Program-made: the position numbers and the translations under genes
Assembly: GCF_005938385.1 (NCBI RefSeq)
Contig: NZ_VCRA01000002.1
Coordinates: 1-64,000 of the forward strand
Source: Paenibacillus mesophilus
GTDB lineage: Bacteria > Bacillota > Bacilli > Paenibacillales > NBRC-103111
Length of the DNA stretch: 64,000 bases
Direction: 5' to 3'
Notes under the pieces: generated by a model
Seen by the model: the letters and a program-made list of their open reading frames with translations, nothing else
Databases searched by the model: none
What the model was told of the DNA's origin: nothing
Shown here: positions 35,700-44,118 of the stretch, piece by piece
Layout: each line of letters starts with the position of its first letter
How positions within the stretch are numbered: position 1 is the stretch's first letter

Positions 35700-37750
35700 G
35701 TACGGATTTGCATGCTCTCCCCGTTCGAAGCGTCTCGGGCGTGACTCCGGCCAAGGCGAAGGAGCTGGAGGCGCTGGGGATCGATTCGGTCGCCCGCCTG
35801 ATCGAATATTTTCCGTTCCGGTACGAGGACTACCGGATACGCGATCTGACCGGCGTGAAGGACGGGGAGAAGGTTACGATACAAGGCAAAATCTATAGCG
35901 AACCGAGCGTTCAAATGTATGGGCGCAGCAAGTCGCGAATGACGTGCAAAGTATATGCCGAGCCGTTGTTCATTTCGACCGTCTGGTTCAACCGGCATTT
36001 TATGAAGGACAAGCTGAAGCCCGGGCAAGAAATCGTATTGACGGGAAAATGGGACGGCCGCAGGCTGCAGCTCACCGTTGCCGAGTCGGAGTTTCCGGGA
36101 GGAAGCTCGTCTCAGTCGGGAACGCTGCAGCCTGTTTATTCGATTACGGGCGGCATTACGCAGAAATGGATGCGCAAAACGGTGCACCAGGCGCTCACCC
36201 AATTCGGCGCGCTCGTAACAGAGGCGATTCCGCCCGAAATCGCGCAAAAGTACGGCTTCATGCCGCGCAAGCAGGCGGTATACCGGATTCATCACCCGGA
36301 CGACGTGGAGGAAGGCAAGCAGGCCCGCAGAAGGCTCGTCTATGAGGAACTGTTCTTCTTCCAACTGAAGCTGCAGGCGTTCCGAGCGGTACAAAGAAAG
36401 CGTGCGGACGGAGTCGCCCACGAGTTCGACAACGAGGATGTCCGGCAATTCGTCCGTGCGCTTCCGTTCAAGCTGACCGATTCGCAGAAAAAAGTGATCG
36501 CGGAAATATTGCACGATTTGAAGGAGCCGTACTGCATGAATCGGCTGTTGCAGGGCGACGTCGGCGCGGGGAAAACCGTGGTGGCGGCCGCCGCGTTGTT
36601 CGCAACGGTCAAGGCCGGATGCCAGGGCGCTCTCATGGTGCCGACGGAAATATTAGCCGAGCAGCATAAACGGTCGCTCGAGCGGTTATTCGAGCCATAC
36701 GGCGTCCAGGTCGGTCTGCTGACAGGCAGTCTCACAGACCGGCAGCGGCGCGATACGATCAATTCGCTCCATATGGGGCTGATCGACATTGTAGTCGGAA
36801 CGCACGCGCTTATCCAGGATGATGTGCTGTTCCGCAAGCTTGGTCTGGTGGTCACGGACGAGCAGCATCGGTTCGGCGTCAACCAGCGCAGCGTATTGCG
36901 GCGCAAAGGGATGAATCCCGACGTGCTGTCGATGACCGCCACGCCGATTCCGCGGACGCTCGCCATTACCGCCTTTGGAGATCTGGACGTGTCGACGCTG
37001 CGGGAGCTTCCTCAGGGCCGTAAACCGATTAAGACTTATCACGTCGAACACGATAAGCTCGAGCGCGTCATCAGTTTCATCCGGCGCGAGGTGCTGGCAG
37101 GCAGGCAGGCGTATGTCATATGCCCGTTGATCGAAGAATCGGACAAGCTGGACGTACAAAATGCGATCGACGTGCATGCGCAAATGTCGCACGCGTTCCC
37201 CGAGTTTCGCGTAGGCTTGCTGCATGGCAGGATGCATCCGCAAGAGAAAGACGAGGTCATGCGCGCATTCAAGGACAACGAAGTGCAAGTGCTCGTTTCC
37301 ACGACGGTTATCGAGGTCGGAGTCGATGTCCCGAATGCGACGGTCATGGTCATCTACGACGCCGTCCGGTTCGGCCTGTCTCAGCTTCACCAGCTGCGCG
37401 GTCGCGTCGGCCGGGGGGAGCATCAATCGCACTGCATTCTGATCGCCGATCCGAAGAACGAAACGGCGAAGGAACGGCTGAAAGTGATGACCGAGACGAA
37501 CGACGGCTTCGAGATCGCCCGCCGAGATTTGGAGCTTCGGGGGCCCGGCGACTTTTTCGGAACGAAGCAAAGCGGGCTGCCGGATTTCAAGCTTGCCGAC
37601 ATGATGAGCGACTTCGAAGTGATGGAGATGGCGCGCGACGATACGGCCGAGCTGGTCGCCCGGCCCGGGTTTTGGACGTCGGCGGAGACGCTGCCTCTGC
37701 GCGAGTTTTTGCATAGGGAGCAAATTTTGGACGGAGAACGGTTGGATTGA
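35696..37750 (+). CDS. recG: ATP-dependent DNA helicase RecG
   Basis: RecG regresses stalled forks and processes recombination intermediates. In the 684-residue product an N-terminal wedge OB domain (about 60-150) is followed by helicase motifs: LLQGDVGAGKTVVAAAAL (I), VTDEQHRFGVNQR (II), MTATPIPRTLA (III) and QLRGRVGRGEHQSHC (VI). The C-terminal TRG-like region is present. There is no tight terminator directly after the stop. Confidence 0.96.
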   Translation: MSTDLHALPVRSVSGVTPAKAKELEALGIDSVARLIEYFPFRYEDYRIRDLTGVKDGEKVTIQGKIYSEPSVQMYGRSKSRMTCKVYAEPLFISTVWFNRHFMKDKLKPGQEIVLTGKWDGRRLQLTVAESEFPGGSSSQSGTLQPVYSITGGITQKWMRKTVHQALTQFGALVTEAIPPEIAQKYGFMPRKQAVYRIHHPDDVEEGKQARRRLVYEELFFFQLKLQAFRAVQRKRADGVAHEFDNEDVRQFVRALPFKLTDSQKKVIAEILHDLKEPYCMNRLLQGDVGAGKTVVAAAALFATVKAGCQGALMVPTEILAEQHKRSLERLFEPYGVQVGLLTGSLTDRQRRDTINSLHMGLIDIVVGTHALIQDDVLFRKLGLVVTDEQHRFGVNQRSVLRRKGMNPDVLSMTATPIPRTLAITAFGDLDVSTLRELPQGRKPIKTYHVEHDKLERVISFIRREVLAGRQAYVICPLIEESDKLDVQNAIDVHAQMSHAFPEFRVGLLHGRMHPQEKDEVMRAFKDNEVQVLVSTTVIEVGVDVPNATVMVIYDAVRFGLSQLHQLRGRVGRGEHQSHCILIADPKNETAKERLKVMTETNDGFEIARRDLELRGPGDFFGTKQSGLPDFKLADMMSDFEVMEMARDDTAELVARPGFWTSAETLPLREFLHREQILDGERLD

Positions 37751-37920
37751 TTTCTTTGCGTATGGGAAGATTCCGGATAGAGGAAAAAAATCGACGTTAT
37801 TGGTGCGATTCATAGGCTTGTTTTGCGAATAGCGGAAATTATCGCATTTATTTTTGTGATATTGGACAAAATGTCCGTGCTTCTGGAAGAAATTGTGCCG
37901 ATAAGGACGATTTCTTCTTT

Positions 37921-38107
37921 TATTGATTCAGAAAGTTTAACTTCGCTAAAGCGTTAAAGCGAAGTGCGAGTTTCTGAACCAAGAAAAACTTCCGGTGTTC
38001 GGGTTCCCGAAAAGTACCCGGTGTAATCTTCGAAGGATAGCGTCACTTTTTGGGGTGAGAGTAGCGGTCGCTCATCCTTGAAGTACGTCGATAGACGTTT
38101 TTCTTAT
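37921..38107 (+). repeat. Structured repeat element, copy A
   Basis: 187 bases. Hairpin 1: outer stem TTCAGAAA/TTTCTGAA (37927-37934, 37971-37978) and inner stem ACTTCGCT/AGCGAAGT (37940-37947, 37958-37965). It is followed by CCAAGAAAAACTTC and, after about 70 bases absent from copy B, GCGGTCGCTCATC and hairpin 2, ACGTC-GATA-GACGT-TTTTT (38085-38102). Hairpin 2 looks like a small intrinsic terminator. Confidence 0.75.
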
Positions 38108-38228
38108 CGATAAAGAATGTTTAAGTTCGCTAAAGCATTAAAGCGAAATACGACATTCTTTACCAAGAAAAACTTCAGCTAAATCGCGGTCGCTCATCAT
38201 CGAAATACGACGATAGTCGTTTTTCTTA
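38108..38228 (+). repeat. Structured repeat element, copy B
   Basis: 121 bases, lacking the middle part of copy A. Hairpin 1 has the outer stem TAAAGAATGT/ACATTCTTTA (38111-38120, 38153-38162) and inner stem TTCGCT/AGCGAA. The shared CCAAGAAAAACTTC and GCGGTCGCTCATC follow, and then hairpin 2, ACGAC-GATA-GTCGT-TTTTT (38207-38225). Both outer stems and hairpin 2 differ from copy A by paired changes that keep base-pairing. Confidence 0.75.
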
Positions 38229-38361
38229 TTTTTCTTGAACGGTCCATTTATGGCGGTATAAGTACAATTATTGCCGCTATTCGGTAAACCGCGAATGCAT
38301 AGTCAAGATGACCGCACTTCCCGCATACATTGTACAATGACGATTTTCGGGAGGTGTCCAA

Positions 38362-38655
38362 TTGAGCTATCAAAAGTACGGAATCCCGCGGGAGCTGGTG
38401 GAGCGGGTCAAGATGAAGCTGAAAGATCCCGATATGAAAGACAGCGTGAAAATGTTATTGGACGGAGTCACCAAAGAGGATTTGCAGGATAGGGCCAAAG
38501 TCAAAACGCTTGTCAGCAAGCTGACGAAAGTGCTGCACGAGCCCGTCACGGAAAGCTTGGCGAACCAAATCGTACAGATGGTTCTCGACTTGAAGATCGA
38601 TCCGAACAATACGTTTCATTTGATCAAGCTGTGGGGGATGTTCAGGTCGGCTTGA
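38362..38655 (+). CDS. spoVIF: Stage VI sporulation protein F
   Basis: The 97-residue product resembles the SpoVIF family, which in B. subtilis (88 residues) is a forespore-outside factor needed for coat assembly and GerE-dependent expression. Features are VKMKLKDPDMKDSVKMLLDG and FHLIKLWGMF at the end. The start is TTG at 38362 with GGGAGGTG 8 bases upstream. I saw no clear mother-cell promoter, although CATACATT lies 38 bases upstream. Confidence 0.85.
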   Translation: MSYQKYGIPRELVERVKMKLKDPDMKDSVKMLLDGVTKEDLQDRAKVKTLVSKLTKVLHEPVTESLANQIVQMVLDLKIDPNNTFHLIKLWGMFRSA

Positions 38656-38684
38656 TCCGCGCTGTTACCCCGGTATGTGGCCTG

Positions 38685-38709
38685 CCATTCCTTAGGGAAT
38701 GGTTTTTTT
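38685..38709 (+). terminator. Rho-independent terminator after spoVIF
   Basis: CCATTCC, loop TTAG, GGAATGG, then seven Ts. Confidence 0.9.
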
Positions 38710-38863
38710 GTGCTCGCCCTGATAGATAGGGTAGGGGGAACGATAGGGTGAAAATATTCAAAATGGAGTATGCGACATCCGATATATGATATATAATATA
38801 TAATTATTGCTGTATGTATGGGTTTCTTGAAAACTCGAATATGGATACGGGGTGATCGTTATT

Positions 38864-39682
38864 ATGAACATTGATACGCACATTCATTTGTATGATCCTG
38901 AAGCCGGAGATTTCAGTTGGCCGGAGCCGGGCTCGCCCATTTACCGAACCGTCCTGCCGCCTGATTTCACAAAGCAGGCCGCTCCTCACGGGATTACGCG
39001 ATCGGTTGTCGTTGCGTGCACGACACAGCCCGAGCAGACTAAGCTGATCCTTGAAACGATGCATGACGATCCATCCATTGCTGCGGTGATCGGATTTATC
39101 GAAGCGGGGTCACCGGACTTCATCGAGTGGTATGACCGGTTCTGCGAATATCCGAAATTTCGCGGCTTCCGCTTTATATGCACGGAGAAACCGAATGAGC
39201 AGGATTTCCGCAACGCTGCGTACGTGTCGGGCAAGCGAGCAAACGTGCTGGAATTTCTCGGCAGCTTTGAAGGGATAGCTAAGATGAGCGGATTAATCGA
39301 GGCGAATCCCGAAGTAAATTTTATTATCGAGCATTTCGCCCGCATGCAGACGGACGCGAAGACGATGCCGCCGGCATTTATGCAATTTCTTGAGGACATG
39401 TCCGCTTACCCCAATGTGTATATGAAAACGTCCGCGCTTCTGCCGCTGGCGAGCGCAGATCCCGCACCGACCGACGTTTCTTGCTACATGCCCGTACTGG
39501 AGGCCGCTTACCGCGCATTTGGTGAGGATCGCTGTTTATTTGGCTCCGATTGGCCCTTCCTGGAGTTAAAGGGCGAGTATGGAACTTCGGTACGTGCTAC
39601 CGAATCGTTTCTGGCTTCCAAGCATGAAGGCGTGCTGGAGAAAGTGATGCGTCGAAACGCAGAGCGAGTGTACGGATTGTAG
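38864..39682 (+). CDS. Amidohydrolase-2 family hydrolase (lactonase-like)
   Basis: The 272-residue TIM-barrel hydrolase has the N-terminal metal motif DTHIHLYDPE, a His in FIIEHFARM and the catalytic-type Asp in LFGSDWPFLE. Close families include L-fuconolactonase, L-rhamnono-lactonase and 2-pyrone-4,6-dicarboxylate lactonase. ATG at 38864 is chosen with GGGGTG 9 bases upstream; a GTG at 38852 lies inside that SD. It is followed by an aldo/keto reductase, so oxidation of a free sugar to a lactone and ring opening is a reasonable inference. Upstream DNA (38780-38805) is very AT-rich with two TATAAT hexamers. Confidence 0.82.
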   Translation: MNIDTHIHLYDPEAGDFSWPEPGSPIYRTVLPPDFTKQAAPHGITRSVVVACTTQPEQTKLILETMHDDPSIAAVIGFIEAGSPDFIEWYDRFCEYPKFRGFRFICTEKPNEQDFRNAAYVSGKRANVLEFLGSFEGIAKMSGLIEANPEVNFIIEHFARMQTDAKTMPPAFMQFLEDMSAYPNVYMKTSALLPLASADPAPTDVSCYMPVLEAAYRAFGEDRCLFGSDWPFLELKGEYGTSVRATESFLASKHEGVLEKVMRRNAERVYGL

Positions 39683-39771
39683 CCGCCCTGCCATTCGGTC
39701 ATTTGCATTCGCATATAGCCAAGATTGAATCGGACATACGGTAATGTGGAATCACAAGGAGATGCCGCCAT

Positions 39772-40734
39772 ATGAAAACGTATTGTATGCCGGGGACCGT
39801 CCTGAATGTGTCCGGGATTTGCCTTGGCGCTTCACCCTTTGGCAGCTATGTAGACGAACAGGAGTCGTTTCGTCATTTGGATGCATTTGCGGCGGAAGGC
39901 GGATTCTTTGTGGATACGGCCCGTACATACGGTACAAACAACGCATCGGAACAAGTACTCGGCAAGTGGATGGCCGACCGGGGCAATCGCAGTCAATTCG
40001 TTGTGGCAACGAAGGGCGGTCATGAAATAAGTGGCAACTATCGTCGCACGCTTCGCTATGAACAACTGGCGAAGCAGGTGGACGAAAGCTTGAAGCATCT
40101 CCATACCGACTATATCGATCTGTATTACTTGCATGTGGATGACCGGAGCGTACCGGTGGGGGAAATCATCGATTTGCTGGACGATAAAGTGAAGGAAGGG
40201 AAAATCCGATATGCCGGGTGCTCCAATTGGGCTGCGGACCGGATCGAGGAAGCGAACGAATACGCAGCCAAGACGGGCAAGACAGCATTTGTGGCTAGCG
40301 AGATCGAGTGGAGTCTAGCCACCGTAAACCACGCGAACGATTCGGAATTGAATAACATATGGATGGACGGCGCGCTGTACGAGTTCCATCGTCGCACCGG
40401 ACTTTCCGTTTGCGCTTATTCTTCACAGGCGCGCGGCTTTTTCGCCATTTTCGATCAATACGGAGAGGAAGGCATCGATGAATCGCTGCGCAAGCAGTAC
40501 TACTCGCGGCACAATCTGGACATGCTTCGACGGTTGCAGAAGCTGTCGGCGGAAACCGGGATTTCCGTCACCGTACTGGCTATCGCTTATATGTGCCATC
40601 AGAAGCGGCATTTTTTTACCATACCGATCATCAGCTGCAGAAGCATGGAGCAATTGACCCAATGCTTGACTGCCGATTGTTGCGAGCTCGATCCCGGCAT
40701 GATCGCCTTTTTGGAAGCCGGCCGATATAACTGA
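39772..40734 (+). CDS. Aldo/keto reductase
   Basis: The 320-residue product has the AKR catalytic set: Asp in FFVDTARTYG with Tyr four residues on, Lys in VVATKGGHE and His in IDLYYLHVDD. The C-terminus (AIAYMCHQKRHFFTIPIISC) departs from the usual NADPH-binding consensus. The SD AAGGAG precedes the ATG. Context with a lactonase-like hydrolase suggests sugar dehydrogenase activity (inference). Confidence 0.88.
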   Translation: MKTYCMPGTVLNVSGICLGASPFGSYVDEQESFRHLDAFAAEGGFFVDTARTYGTNNASEQVLGKWMADRGNRSQFVVATKGGHEISGNYRRTLRYEQLAKQVDESLKHLHTDYIDLYYLHVDDRSVPVGEIIDLLDDKVKEGKIRYAGCSNWAADRIEEANEYAAKTGKTAFVASEIEWSLATVNHANDSELNNIWMDGALYEFHRRTGLSVCAYSSQARGFFAIFDQYGEEGIDESLRKQYYSRHNLDMLRRLQKLSAETGISVTVLAIAYMCHQKRHFFTIPIISCRSMEQLTQCLTADCCELDPGMIAFLEAGRYN

Positions 40735-40776
40735 ATCCGCCTGTGCTTCATAAAGAAGGATAAGGGAGGAACGGAT

Positions 40777-42870
40777 ATGCCTGCACATGCTCTTCCGAAA
40801 GTGACCGCCGACGAGCCCGCGGCCTCCATGCCGCTATGGGCCGTATTGGAACGCCGTCTTATCTCGCTTATGAATGACTCGGTAGACCTTGTATTGGATC
40901 GGTTTCTAACGCCGGAAGGCGAGCTGTTTTGGCCCGACATAGCGGACTTTCAGACGTATGCTTACAGCAATGTCGACAATGCTTTCGAAGGCTTTCACAG
41001 TTGGCCGCTGTTTTATTTGCTCGGGGGCAGCCGGCGGTTTTTGGAGCTTGCCCACAAGCAGCATAATGCGCTGATCCGGCAATTTTCCCGGCTCCCGAAG
41101 AAAGACCTGGGTATCGAAGAGCAGTACGCCGCCCGTATCGGACGGGATACGCTGCTTGTCGACGAATATTTGTCGGATATCGATTGGATGCATCAAGGCG
41201 AGGCGGCCCAATTATTCTATATGTTGAATGCCGCCGATCCGGACAATGAACAAAACCGGGAACGCGCCATACGATTCGCCGGATTTTTTACAAATGAAAC
41301 CGCAAATGTGCCCGAACCGAACTACGATCCGGTTCATCGCGTATTCCGCTCCAGCTTGATCGGCAGCAACGGACCGGCGTTTCACAAGTTCACGAAGCCG
41401 TACAAGTACAGCAGCTGGATGGAGCCGTATGGGCTTGCTTATTATGACGTACCCGGCATTCGGACGATGCTCGACTTGAAGGATGCTCAAAATGCGGAGA
41501 AGTACGGCAAAGTGTACGGTGAGCGTCTGGGCCGTGCGGACACCGTTACGAACCTGATGGTCACTTCAATGGTATTGAACGCCTATATCCATACCGGCGA
41601 GGAGAAATACAGGGACTGGGTGCTAGATTACATCGAAGGCTGGCGCGAGCGGTATGCGGCGTCGGATGGCGTCATGCCCGACAATGCGGGACCGTCCGGC
41701 GCTGTCGGCGAGACGATGAACGGCAAATGGTATGGGGGGCATTACGGCTGGACGTTCCCCCACGGGTTTCAATTTATCGGCGACGCTATGACGATTGCGG
41801 GGGAGAACGAGCGTCTGCTGACCGGCAAGACGGGGCGGCTGACTTGGGTTCGCGAGCAGCTTCTGATGTTGATGAGCCATGCGGTTCAAGATGAGCAGGG
41901 AAGTCTGCTTCTGCCGCAAAAGTATGCCGACCCCGATTCGGTGATCGAATATGCATCCCGACAGCCGATATCGCGTCCCGACCGGATTACGGACAAACCG
42001 GGGTTTACAAGGCTGCGCCAAATCGACGGCTGGTACGAATTCCGGACGCAGAACCCGTCTCATCCGGCACGCGTCTATATGGACACATTGGATCCGCAAG
42101 ATATGGATCTGCTGAAACAATTGCGCGATAACACGAACGACACGTGGAATCATGTATCGGCGCGGGCGGTCAACGCCAAGACGATGGGCGGACAATACAA
42201 CGCCTATATGAACTACTTGGACGGGGGATATCCGGATTATCCGGTCGATGCTCTAGTGCACAGCATGAACCAGGTATACGGGCAGCTGAAGAAGCTGCGC
42301 GGCGAGCTGGAAGGCGCCGAGAGCGGGTGGGGGTATCCTCCCGATAACGAGGTGGAATACGAGGAGCTGCGCGAGGTAACGCGGCAAATCAACGAGAAAT
42401 ATGGCCGACGGTTCAGCGAGTCGACCGTACACTCGTATTTCCAGACGTTCCTGCTGTATCGCAGCACGGTTACGACCGAAGCGCTCGTTCACCTGACGAT
42501 GGGCGGTCTGCTGCCCGTCTATAACGGGGGTCTGCTTAATGTGTCGGTACGCTATTACGATGCGGACCGGAAACGCCCCGGTTTACCCGAAGATGTCGCA
42601 GCCTTGGTCGGCGCCATTCGGAAGGACGGGATCGCGCTGACGCTTTGCAATTTGCACCCTATTCAGCCGCGTACGGTCATCGTACAGGCCGGAGCGTTCG
42701 GAGAGCATTCGTTTACTTCCGCGGAGTACGTTAGAGGGGGCGTTGCCAATCATATCCCTATCGACGGACGATGGCTTGAAGTGGAAATAGGGGCGGGGTG
42801 TACGATCGATCTCCGGCTCGGGCTGCGCAAATTTGTCAATCAGCCCTCTTATGCCGGGCCGTTTCATTAA
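40777..42870 (+). CDS. Large protein of unknown family, possible alpha/alpha-barrel carbohydrate enzyme
   Basis: The 697-residue product has no signal peptide or membrane helix. It is rich in aromatic, Asp and Glu residues in the pattern seen in (alpha/alpha) toroid glycosidases and lyases (DNAFEGFHSWPLFYLLGG, YIHTGEEKYRDWVLDYIEGW, WYGGHYGWTFPHGFQFIGDA). The C-terminal 130 residues look like a beta domain (ALTLCNLHPIQPRTVIVQAG). I cannot name its family. It is the third gene after the lactonase-like hydrolase and the aldo/keto reductase, 42 bases downstream, with SD GGGAGG. A cytoplasmic role in breaking down an imported sugar is inferred. Confidence 0.7.
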   Translation: MPAHALPKVTADEPAASMPLWAVLERRLISLMNDSVDLVLDRFLTPEGELFWPDIADFQTYAYSNVDNAFEGFHSWPLFYLLGGSRRFLELAHKQHNALIRQFSRLPKKDLGIEEQYAARIGRDTLLVDEYLSDIDWMHQGEAAQLFYMLNAADPDNEQNRERAIRFAGFFTNETANVPEPNYDPVHRVFRSSLIGSNGPAFHKFTKPYKYSSWMEPYGLAYYDVPGIRTMLDLKDAQNAEKYGKVYGERLGRADTVTNLMVTSMVLNAYIHTGEEKYRDWVLDYIEGWRERYAASDGVMPDNAGPSGAVGETMNGKWYGGHYGWTFPHGFQFIGDAMTIAGENERLLTGKTGRLTWVREQLLMLMSHAVQDEQGSLLLPQKYADPDSVIEYASRQPISRPDRITDKPGFTRLRQIDGWYEFRTQNPSHPARVYMDTLDPQDMDLLKQLRDNTNDTWNHVSARAVNAKTMGGQYNAYMNYLDGGYPDYPVDALVHSMNQVYGQLKKLRGELEGAESGWGYPPDNEVEYEELREVTRQINEKYGRRFSESTVHSYFQTFLLYRSTVTTEALVHLTMGGLLPVYNGGLLNVSVRYYDADRKRPGLPEDVAALVGAIRKDGIALTLCNLHPIQPRTVIVQAGAFGEHSFTSAEYVRGGVANHIPIDGRWLEVEIGAGCTIDLRLGLRKFVNQPSYAGPFH

Positions 42871-42883
42871 CCGAACCTATAAT

Positions 42884-42930
42884 AAAAGGATAGAGGCTCA
42901 GAACGTTTTTTCTGAATCTCTATCCTTTTT
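42884..42930. terminator. Bidirectional terminator
   Basis: AAAAGGATAGAG (42884-42895) pairs with CTCTATCCTTTT (42918-42929). A second inner stem, TCAGAA/TTCTGA, lies inside it, and a T-run follows. It serves both the plus-strand operon and the minus-strand AraC gene. Confidence 0.88.
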
Positions 42931-42950
42931 GTTTTGATGTCGTTTCCCGA

Positions 42951-43844
42951 TTATCGCCCGTTCACGCGTACTCGTTGCAAGCCGGACTGCATCTTGGAAC
43001 GCTCCATATCATGCTGGGCCGGATTTTCGCGATAGGCGGTCGGACTGACTCCACTGTGATGCTTGAAAAATTTCGTGAAATATTCCGGATCGATCCCCAC
43101 ATGCTCGGCAATCTCATGAATGTTGAGCTTGGTCGAAGACAGCAGCGTACAGGCGCGTTCGTAACGCACTTTGGCGATAAATTGCATCGGCGAGAAACCG
43201 ATCATGGATTTGAACACTTGGATGAAATAATGGGGATGAAAGTGGACAAGGCCCGCAAGATCGTCAACGGTCAAGCGATCCGCCAAATGCGCGTCGATAT
43301 ATTCCAAGACGCGGTTGATGCTTTGCATATCGAAATGGCCGGAATCGTGCAGCGTGAGCGAGGGGTTTTTCTCGATAAAGTAGCAAAGGAGTTGAAGCAA
43401 AGTCGATTTGGCCCGCAGCGCGGAAGTTAATCCTTTCGTGGTGAAGTTGTCGGTAAGCTCTTGAAATTGCTTTTCAATGAGCGGCTTGTCTTCGACCTCG
43501 ATCATCGTCGACATATGCAGCAGATCGAACAGGCGCGTTCCGCCGATCGTAGAGGTGAAGTGGCAGTAATATTTAACGAAGTTTTCGTCGTTGTAGGACG
43601 TGGCGGATATCGTAGACCCGGCCGGCAGCAATAGAAGCCTTCCCGAAGTAGGGAACAGATGGAGTCCGTTCACCCAGATGTTGCACCTGCCGGAAACGAT
43701 GTAATACAGCATGTTGTATTCATACTTCATATTGTAATGAATCCATTCGGCACCCAGCGTGCGAAACGAGGATACACGAATACCGGTCTGTACATTGGCG
43801 AGGTAGTTGCCGAAGTTTTCCTTCTGCCTTTGCGTCATTTGCAT
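42951..43844 (-). CDS. AraC-family transcriptional regulator
   Basis: The 297-residue product has an N-terminal cupin sensor (WIHYNMKYEYNMLYYIVSGR, LFPTSGRLLLLPAGS) and a C-terminal double helix-turn-helix with NIHEIAEHVGIDPEYFTKFFK. ATG at 43844 is preferred because AGGGGGG lies about 9 bases upstream; the frame runs 85 codons further 5' without an SD and through the promoter. It diverges from the solute-binding lipoprotein gene and likely controls that locus. A near-consensus cre site overlaps its own transcription start. Confidence 0.9.
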   Translation of the reverse strand: MQMTQRQKENFGNYLANVQTGIRVSSFRTLGAEWIHYNMKYEYNMLYYIVSGRCNIWVNGLHLFPTSGRLLLLPAGSTISATSYNDENFVKYYCHFTSTIGGTRLFDLLHMSTMIEVEDKPLIEKQFQELTDNFTTKGLTSALRAKSTLLQLLCYFIEKNPSLTLHDSGHFDMQSINRVLEYIDAHLADRLTVDDLAGLVHFHPHYFIQVFKSMIGFSPMQFIAKVRYERACTLLSSTKLNIHEIAEHVGIDPEYFTKFFKHHSGVSPTAYRENPAQHDMERSKMQSGLQRVRVNGR

Positions 43845-43875
43845 CCACACATTCCCCCCTATGGTAGACCCTTGC

Positions 43876-43891
43876 TTGAGAACGCTTACTA
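43876..43891. promoter_or_regulatory. Candidate CcpA-binding cre site
   Basis: TTGAGAACGCTTACTA fits WTGNNARCGNWWWCAW with one mismatch (T for A near the end). It starts 5 bases downstream of the minus-strand TATAAT at 43897-43902, so it overlaps the predicted transcription start of the AraC gene. Confidence 0.55.
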
Positions 43892-43896
43892 TTTGC

Positions 43897-43902
43897 ATTA
43901 TA
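43897..43902 (-). promoter_or_regulatory. -10 element of the AraC gene
   Basis: A perfect TATAAT on the minus strand, 53 bases before the ATG. The -35 region (ATACGC at 17 bases) is poor. Confidence 0.45.
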
Positions 43903-43990
43903 ACTCGATCTTTTGCTCCGCGTATAGGGAGACCTGAGTTTTTTACAGAATAGTCTGACTGTTTTCCATATGCTTTACCGTCTGCATTCC

Positions 43991-43996
43991 TATAAT
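43991..43996 (+). promoter_or_regulatory. -10 element of the solute-binding protein operon
   Basis: A perfect TATAAT with no recognisable -35 at 16-18 bases. This fits a promoter that needs the divergent AraC activator. Confidence 0.45.
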
Positions 43997-44118
43997 TAAG
44001 AGTATGGAAGCGGAGGTGATGACTGCTCTTGCAGGAACGGCCCGATGTAGAGAGAGGGAAAGCGGGATAGGCGGGACAGATGGCTGTTGCTGTAATCATG
44101 GTTGTGGAGGGGTTCCTA

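Larger units (their letters stand above)
37751..38361. other. 611-base gene-free gap between recG and spoVIF
   Basis: No plausible coding frame is seen on either strand. It contains GGACA-AAA-TGTCC at 37864-37876 and the duplicated structured element annotated separately. Base composition is more AT-rich than the neighbouring genes. Confidence 0.6.
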
